From JBCAXA01 sp039183535 (GTDB taxonomy: Bacteria; Pseudomonadota; Gammaproteobacteria; Steroidobacterales; Woeseiaceae): a stretch of DNA of 11,335 nucleotides. Shown in pieces: positions 7,454 through 11,335 of this stretch (within the stretch, counting starts at the first letter, position 1; each line of letters begins with the position of its first letter). The notes below the pieces were generated by a model that was not told the DNA's origin, made no database searches, and saw nothing but the letters and a program-made list of their open reading frames with translations. The position numbers and the translations under genes are program-made. The stretch spans positions 1-11,335 of the forward strand of contig JBCDBO010000096.1 of the NCBI GenBank assembly GCA_039183535.1. Direction: 5' to 3'.

Positions 7454-8125
7454 CTAGTCGCACGGCACCAGGTCGGCGATAACGAAGCCATCGCGTCGCG
7501 ACAGCGACGCTACGTTAACACCGATGCGCTCACCAAAATCGGGTGATGCGGCGACGAAGGTATGGAACTCACCATTTTCGCCGCACCGGTCGACACTGGC
7601 TGGCGCATCGGCAAGAAACTCGGTATCGAAGTGGCGGCCCGCCCACGCGTCCGGGCATTGGTTCGGATCGACGCAGGTAATTATTGCGTCGATGCCGCTG
7701 GTGATCATTTCTTGTGCGAGCTCCGTTGTGTCGCGACCCCACAATGGAAACTCAACGGGTACACCCAGGCGCCGCATCTGACTCTCACGATAAGCGCGTA
7801 TGTCGGCGAGAAACAAATCACCGAAAGCGACCGTATCGAAGGCAGTATCGACGTGCGCTAGCGCCTGCCTCACCGCGCTTTCGTAGACGGCGTTTGGGCA
7901 TGGCCACGGCAGATCGATCGTGTGCAGCGGTAAACCGATTAGCGCCGCTTGGCGCTCAACAAGCTCGCGTCGAACCGCATGCATCGCGACACGATTTGCA
8001 GCCGCATCGAGTGTTGTCAGCAAGCCTACGACCGAGACGTCGGGGTCTTGTCGCAGAGTTCGTAGTGCGAAAGCCGAGTCCTTCCCAGAACTCCATGACA
8101 GCAGTACCCGCCGCTTTGCACTCAC
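7454..8125 (-). CDS. Dph6/DUF71-type ATP pyrophosphatase (adenine nucleotide alpha hydrolase family)
   Basis: Cytoplasmic protein of 223 aa in the PP-loop ATP pyrophosphatase superfamily, COG2102 (DUF71). The PP-loop LLSWSSGKDSAFAL spans residues 8-21. GDLFLADIRAYRE (102-114) and FPLWGRDT (126-133) follow. The family signature CGENGEFHTFV (181-191) lies near the C-terminus. In archaea and eukaryotes, Dph6 makes the last amidation of diphthamide on EF2. Bacteria lack diphthamide, and bacterial DUF71 proteins have been linked by gene context to B12 salvage or left unassigned; nothing here points to cobalamin. A longer reading to 8269 adds 48 residues, but they lie inside the preceding gene and precede the natural start. 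GTG 8123-8125 overlaps the upstream stop as GTGA, with AAGAG upstream, implying translational coupling to the small membrane protein. Confidence 0.85.
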   Translation of the reverse strand: MSAKRRVLLSWSSGKDSAFALRTLRQDPDVSVVGLLTTLDAAANRVAMHAVRRELVERQAALIGLPLHTIDLPWPCPNAVYESAVRQALAHVDTAFDTVAFGDLFLADIRAYRESQMRRLGVPVEFPLWGRDTTELAQEMITSGIDAIITCVDPNQCPDAWAGRHFDTEFLADAPASVDRCGENGEFHTFVAASPDFGERIGVNVASLSRRDGFVIADLVPCD

Positions 8126-8451
8126 GCGGCGGGCTCTTGCTGGGACAGCTTCTCCGCTTGTTTGAATGCCCACAAACCAATGATTGCGCTGGTCACAACG
8201 CGAACCGGGAAGTACACCAATGCTGGTAAACCAAACACCCAATCGACGATTCGGCTCGGAAGCACCCAATAAGCGAGTTGCTTAATCCAGTACAGAATCG
8301 GGATGTGCTGCTGCAGCAAATCATTCACCGTTAAGTGCAACGGTTCGCTACCGCAGCACGTCGTTTTGGCAAGCGCGTACAATCCTAATGCGCCATCGCC
8401 AATGCTACCGACAATCGACGCATACCCAATAAACAGCAACAATCGTCGCAC
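8122..8451 (-). CDS. Small two-helix membrane protein of unknown function
   Basis: A 109-aa hydrophobic protein if it starts at GTG 8449-8451. Residues 3-28 (RLLLFIGYASIVGSIGDGAL...) are a first membrane helix or uncleaved signal. TTCCGS (30-35) carries a Cys-Cys pair. An amphipathic LYWIKQLAYWVLP (53-65) precedes a second membrane segment (about 70-96, VFGLPALVYFPVRVVTSAIIG). The tail is short, polar and likely cytoplasmic. The frame is open much further upstream (to 8805), but that extension is Arg/Cys-rich, runs antisense to the 8614 gene and looks non-coding. A TAGAAT at 8483-8488 gives a plausible short leader to GTG 8451. The stop TGA overlaps the next gene's GTG by 4 nt, so the pair is one operon. 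I do not recognise a named family. Confidence 0.7.
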   Translation of the reverse strand: MRRLLLFIGYASIVGSIGDGALGLYALAKTTCCGSEPLHLTVNDLLQQHIPILYWIKQLAYWVLPSRIVDWVFGLPALVYFPVRVVTSAIIGLWAFKQAEKLSQQEPAA

Positions 8452-8482
8452 TGAATAACCGACTATTCCCCGTCGATTGGGT

Positions 8483-8488
8483 ATTCTA
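8483..8488 (-). promoter_or_regulatory. Candidate -10 box of the membrane protein/DUF71 operon
   Basis: The reverse strand reads TAGAAT (five of six consensus bases), about 32 nt before GTG 8451. No convincing -35 lies at 16-18 nt, so this is weak evidence and mainly supports the short start of the operon's first gene. Confidence 0.3.
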
Positions 8489-8550
8489 CCGTACGATTTG
8501 CTCGCGCAGGCGCCTACGCCGGCAGTCTTTAAAAGCGCAATGGTATGTTC

Positions 8551-8579
8551 AAGACGACAGCGTCGCATGGCCGTATAAT
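8551..8579 (+). promoter_or_regulatory. Sigma70-like promoter of the 91-aa gene
   Basis: A perfect TATAAT (8574-8579) is preceded after 17 nt by AAGACG (8551-8556), which keeps the GAC core of TTGACA. Transcription would begin near 8586, giving a leader of about 28 nt to ATG 8614. It is the only good rightward promoter in the 162-bp divergent spacer. Confidence 0.5.
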
Positions 8580-8613
8580 TCGGTAACGAGGCACGACGAC
8601 GACAAAAGCCACG

Positions 8614-8889
8614 ATGAACTACTCCCACCGTCATAATCTTGTCCGTCCGGAACAAGCCGGCGCCGATAGACCGTTTGGCATTCGCAGTCGGTTGCCCGCT
8701 ACCGATCCATTCACCCGATTGGTCGGCGAGACGTGGGAGCACATCGACTGGTACGCAACGCGCGAAGATCGTGACCGCGCGCTCGCGCGCAAGCGCGATC
8801 GACACGGCTACTATCGAACCGGTGACGACGTCAGCGTTATTTACGAGGCGGTCGAGCGAGACTCAGCGGATCGGCGAGCCGAGAAATAA
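8614..8889 (+). CDS. Conserved-looking hypothetical protein, 91 aa
   Basis: A small soluble, highly charged protein with no signal peptide or membrane segment and no domain that I can name. Its body (PFGIRSRLPATDPFTRLVGETWEHIDWYATREDRDRAL, split by an obvious DPF..L.G..WE core at 31-42) looks constrained rather than random. Aromatic residues cluster at 41-48, and a basic stretch (ALARKRDRHGYYR) follows at 56-68. Support for coding comes from the TATAAT promoter just upstream, an ATG start and normal codon use. There is no good Shine-Dalgarno; the nearest GAGG ends 22 nt upstream, so translation may be near-leaderless or weak. The 3' end overlaps the end of the convergent patatin gene by 27 bp (8863-8889). 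A parallel frame (8639-8893) is a shadow. Confidence 0.65.
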   Translation: MNYSHRHNLVRPEQAGADRPFGIRSRLPATDPFTRLVGETWEHIDWYATREDRDRALARKRDRHGYYRTGDDVSVIYEAVERDSADRRAEK

Positions 8890-11070
8890 GTAGACGCTCG
8901 AATCGCCATCCTCGGAGAAACCGGCGGCTAAGAACAACGGCCCGAAGGTGGTATCCATACCGATAAATCCACTGCCGTTCACCAAGGCAGACCCGAAACT
9001 TGCGTCGTCGCGATCCTCCCAAACGTTACCACGCTCCAACGACGCTCCGACATACAATGGCCAGTCAAACAGCCCAACACTGTCGGCACCGAGACGGTGG
9101 TAATAAATTATTCGTGCAAGCGCTGCATGTGGGCCACGCAGCTGGCCTCGGTCGAGACCGGACAGCGTCAGAAACCCACCTAGATCAAAAAAGTCGAGTA
9201 CCGAGACTTCACCGGACTCGGTCGTTGCCAGGTCGAGCCCAAAGGCGAGCGAGTGCCGGCCAAAGCTGCGTACCCGAGTCCAACTCGCACTGACCAGACT
9301 CGCCTTTGTATCGGAACCGAGTTCGGGCCGAAACAGTTGCCAGGCTAGGTCGAGCTGCGTCCCGTTACGTGGGAATTGCGGGTCGTCGAGAGTATCGCGG
9401 CGTAAGCGGGCGAAGTAGCCGCCGCGGTCGAAATCGAGGTTCGGCAACATCTCATCGCCAATTTGCAACCGAGCACTGCCGGTGCTGTAGGCCACACCAA
9501 CCCGAAACTCGCCGGAAATTCCGAGCTCGCGGCCAATCGACAGAGCGAACTCACTTTGCGTGGCTCGATAGCGTGCGAACGGCTCAGTGTCCGAGAAAAC
9601 ATTAACGTTGCGCTGCTCAAACTCGACCTCGGGCGAAATAAAGTAGCGCAAATCGAACGATAAGGGCTGGTAAAACTCAGACCGAACGATCGGATTGGTG
9701 CCGATTTGTAGGTCGGTTCGCCACTCGGCACCAAGTCGATTGACCGCGTTCTGAATGTAGCGTGCACCGATGTTGAACTCGCTGGTGCCCTCGAAATCCT
9801 CTTCGAATGTCAGCCCGAAGCGAAGGTAGTCCGGGCCCCAGCTGCGCGCTGTGGTCCGAAATTCGAGCCCCGTCTCACCGTCCTGCTCTATCAATTGGTA
9901 GTCGACAAACTCAAACAACTCAAGGCCGTAGATGCGACCAGCGTCATCCGCCGCCTGCCGCGGATCAAGCGGCTGACCCGGTTTCGTTGCTAGGCGAGTC
10001 TTGAGGACATTCTCGGACAGCGGCTTATCGCCCCGAATCGCGACAAACGTCGGCGCCTTGGCTGCCCGCCGGGCGACGGCTCGTTGAGCGACGAACGCCG
10101 CGTAGCGCGCCGGTTCTACAGCCAGTGGTCGCAATGCATCGGCGGCGGCCATTGTCGCGGCATGACCGGTCGGTATCACCGTCGCTACATCGGTGAAGTT
10201 TGCCGACGAGTACGCACCGAGCTCCGGCACCACCAAAATGTCGCTCGGCTGCAGCGATTCGACCTGCGCATCCGCCTCACGGCGTATCAAGATGGTCAAC
10301 ATTTGATCGGCGACTGCAACGGCGCTGTCGAGCTCATCGAGCGTTTTCAAAGGGAAACCGACGTCGACAGCGATAACAATATCGACGCCCATCGCTCGGC
10401 CGACATCGATGGGAATATTCTTCGCGATACCGCCGTCGACCAAAATCCGGCCATCGACCTCAACCGGCGCAAAGACGCCCGGCGCAGCCATGCTGGCACG
10501 CATCGCGGCGACTAAATCGCCGCTTTCTAGGACGACACTAGCCCCATCAGCGAGGTCCGCGGCAACCGCTCGATACGGCGTCGGCAGATCGTCGAAGTTG
10601 TTGATATGGCTAACCGGTAGCGTTTGCTCGCGGAGAATCAATCCAAGCTTCTGGCCCTGGATTAAGCCTTTCGGCAGCTGGATTTCGCCGCCGTTGAAGC
10701 CAACATCGAACTTAATCAGATAACCCAAGTCGTCTTGCCGGCGGCGAAACGTTCGAGTCGTGCGGGCGGAACGATCGCTGAAGGCGTCTTGCCAATCGAT
10801 ATCGCCAACCAGCGCCTCCAGGTCTTCGGGCTCAATACCCGATGCGTACAAACCGCCGACGATCGCACCCATGCTCGTTCCGGCGACGGCGTGAATCGGT
10901 ATGTGCATCTCCTTGAGCGCCTGCAGAACACCAACGTGGGCAGCACCGCGGGCACCGCCACCGGACAAAACCAGGCCAATCCGCGGCGTCGGTTCGTCGG
11001 CTGAAACCGAGCCGAACGGCGCTGCGATCAGCAGCAGCAACAGAGCGAGTTTTTTACAGTGGACTGGCAT
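8863..11070 (-). CDS. Patatin-like phospholipase with POTRA and outer-membrane barrel (PlpD/type Vd-like)
   Basis: Predicted 735-aa exported protein. Residues 1-24 are a signal peptide (MPVHCKKLALLLLLIAAPFGSVSA). The patatin domain spans 30-320: oxyanion loop SGGGARG (36-42), nucleophile Ser66 in GTSMG, and catalytic Asp212 in DGG. Residues 340-408 read as one POTRA (PTFVAIRGDKPLSENVL... GLELFEFVDYQLI). Residues 410-735 are a 16-strand-type Omp85/surface-antigen barrel rich in alternating aromatic strands, with FPRNGTQLDLAW (566-577) in a typical position. This order matches Pseudomonas PlpD, a type Vd autotransporter whose phospholipase A1 domain is exported through its own barrel. All catalytic residues are present. 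The last strand is SVYLFLGSPIR, ending in Arg instead of the usual aromatic. ATG 11070 fits the signal peptide, but no clear Shine-Dalgarno precedes it. Confidence 0.93.
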   Translation of the reverse strand: MPVHCKKLALLLLLIAAPFGSVSADEPTPRIGLVLSGGGARGAAHVGVLQALKEMHIPIHAVAGTSMGAIVGGLYASGIEPEDLEALVGDIDWQDAFSDRSARTTRTFRRRQDDLGYLIKFDVGFNGGEIQLPKGLIQGQKLGLILREQTLPVSHINNFDDLPTPYRAVAADLADGASVVLESGDLVAAMRASMAAPGVFAPVEVDGRILVDGGIAKNIPIDVGRAMGVDIVIAVDVGFPLKTLDELDSAVAVADQMLTILIRREADAQVESLQPSDILVVPELGAYSSANFTDVATVIPTGHAATMAAADALRPLAVEPARYAAFVAQRAVARRAAKAPTFVAIRGDKPLSENVLKTRLATKPGQPLDPRQAADDAGRIYGLELFEFVDYQLIEQDGETGLEFRTTARSWGPDYLRFGLTFEEDFEGTSEFNIGARYIQNAVNRLGAEWRTDLQIGTNPIVRSEFYQPLSFDLRYFISPEVEFEQRNVNVFSDTEPFARYRATQSEFALSIGRELGISGEFRVGVAYSTGSARLQIGDEMLPNLDFDRGGYFARLRRDTLDDPQFPRNGTQLDLAWQLFRPELGSDTKASLVSASWTRVRSFGRHSLAFGLDLATTESGEVSVLDFFDLGGFLTLSGLDRGQLRGPHAALARIIYYHRLGADSVGLFDWPLYVGASLERGNVWEDRDDASFGSALVNGSGFIGMDTTFGPLFLAAGFSEDGDSSVYLFLGSPIR

Positions 11071-11107
11071 TTACGGGTGCGAAGCCGGGCGTTAGCGACC
11101 AAGTCCG

Positions 11108-11137
11108 ACTATAATCAGCGGATGGGGTGTGCGTCAC
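11108..11137 (-). promoter_or_regulatory. Candidate promoter of the patatin gene
   Basis: On the reverse strand, GTGACG (11137-11132, four of six) is followed after 18 nt by TATAGT (11113-11108, five of six), with a leader of about 31 nt to ATG 11070. The opposite strand reads TATAAT at 11110-11115, so the same AT-rich patch could also serve a rightward promoter, though no good -35 is seen for it. Confidence 0.4.
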
Positions 11138-11335
11138 GGGTAATCGCTGCTGAGCGAACCGGATTGTCCAGCCCGCAAGGTGACGGGGATCGATATCGGT
11201 GTGTTCGCGCCACGCGAAAATACGCGGTGCTTCGGTAGCAGCGTTTTACACGTCGCGAATTGCCATGCCGTGAAACCGCGTGTCGGACATGTTCACCAAA
11301 CGCATGTCGGACACACGGGGCCACGTTGGCTGTAC
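11138..11335. other. Right-edge region without a convincing gene
   Basis: No RNA gene or mobile element is visible. A rightward frame stays open from 11144 to the edge (possible GTG starts at 11180 and 11270), but it is rich in Cys and His and has no RBS. A 38-codon ORF (11122-11238) starts 7 nt after TATAAT, too close to have a ribosome binding site. The reverse-strand ORF 11115-11324 looks like random Arg/His-rich translation. The region may be the upstream control region of a gene lying outside the window. Confidence 0.5.
11280..11314. repeat. Imperfect 12-bp inverted repeat with 11-nt loop
   Basis: GTGTCGGACATG (11280-11291) pairs with CATGTCGGACAC (11303-11314) except for one central G-G mismatch; the loop is TTCACCAAACG. 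Each arm contains TGTCGGACA, itself a near-palindrome, so the arms are also a direct repeat. There is no T tract, which argues against an intrinsic terminator. A dimeric repressor operator or an RNA hairpin upstream of an off-window gene is possible. Confidence 0.5.

Noticed and set aside
8126..8269. 48-residue N-terminal extension of the DUF71 protein
   Set aside because: It lies within the upstream gene; the family begins just before the PP-loop, and the GTGA overlap gives a natural start.
8760..8800. GC-rich alternating CGCG run as a possible repeat element
   Set aside because: It is explained by Arg/Ala codons of the 91-aa gene and has no second copy elsewhere in the window.
8452..8805. 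Long N-terminal extension of the small membrane protein
   Set aside because: Arg/Cys-rich, antisense to the 91-aa gene and its promoter, and without a signal or membrane logic.
11144..11335. Open rightward frame at the right edge as a partial gene
   Set aside because: Preceded by TAA, no ATG or RBS, unusual Cys/His content, and no family recognised. It cannot be excluded without the flanking sequence.

Overview
The window looks like chromosomal DNA of a Gram-negative, proteobacterial (probably gammaproteobacterial) organism. It encodes an outer-membrane patatin/beta-barrel protein, a lipoprotein and an LplT/PlsC-type inner-membrane protein. Base composition is fairly GC-rich, GTG starts are frequent, and I see no transposase, integrase, tRNA, rRNA or CRISPR. 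The species cannot be named from the sequence alone.

Layout from left to right. (1) Positions 3-71 are the 3' end of an unidentified rightward gene; its stop interlocks with the stop of a leftward lipoprotein gene in a shared CTAG. (2) 68-673 (-) is a small lipoprotein with an EexN-like N-terminal half and a charged coiled coil. (3) A 200-bp divergent spacer leads to 874-2769 (+), a fusion of a lysophospholipid-transporter-like MFS domain with a PlsC-type acyltransferase. Its true start is most likely GTG 874, behind a strong GGAGG. (4) Ten bases further on, convergently, 2780-6730 (-) encodes the most unusual protein of the window, 1316 aa: an AAA_35/STAND-like NTPase, one membrane helix, a coiled linker, a proprotein-convertase P domain and a long WD40-like propeller region. 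(5) Divergent from it by 44 bp is a compact RIO/lipopolysaccharide-kinase-like kinase (6775-7443, +). (6) Converging on that is a two-gene leftward operon: a small membrane protein (8122-8451) and a Dph6/DUF71 ATP pyrophosphatase (7454-8125), joined by a GTGA stop/start overlap. (7) Divergent from the operon, with a TATAAT promoter, is a 91-aa hypothetical gene (8614-8889, +). It overlaps by 27 bp the end of (8) 8863-11070 (-), a secreted patatin with POTRA and outer-membrane barrel (PlpD/type Vd-like). (9) The last 265 bp hold a probable leftward promoter, an imperfect inverted repeat and no convincing gene.

The genes mostly form independent, alternately oriented units. A loose theme is the cell envelope and its lipids: a phospholipid remodelling/acyltransfer protein, an outer-membrane phospholipase-like protein, a lipoprotein, a small membrane protein and a membrane-spanning NTPase with probable periplasmic sensor domains. 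The best candidate for something undescribed is the NTPase-TM-P-domain-WD40 protein. Its Walker B region has lost the family's acidic residues, and its only two cysteines lie close together in the predicted exported part.
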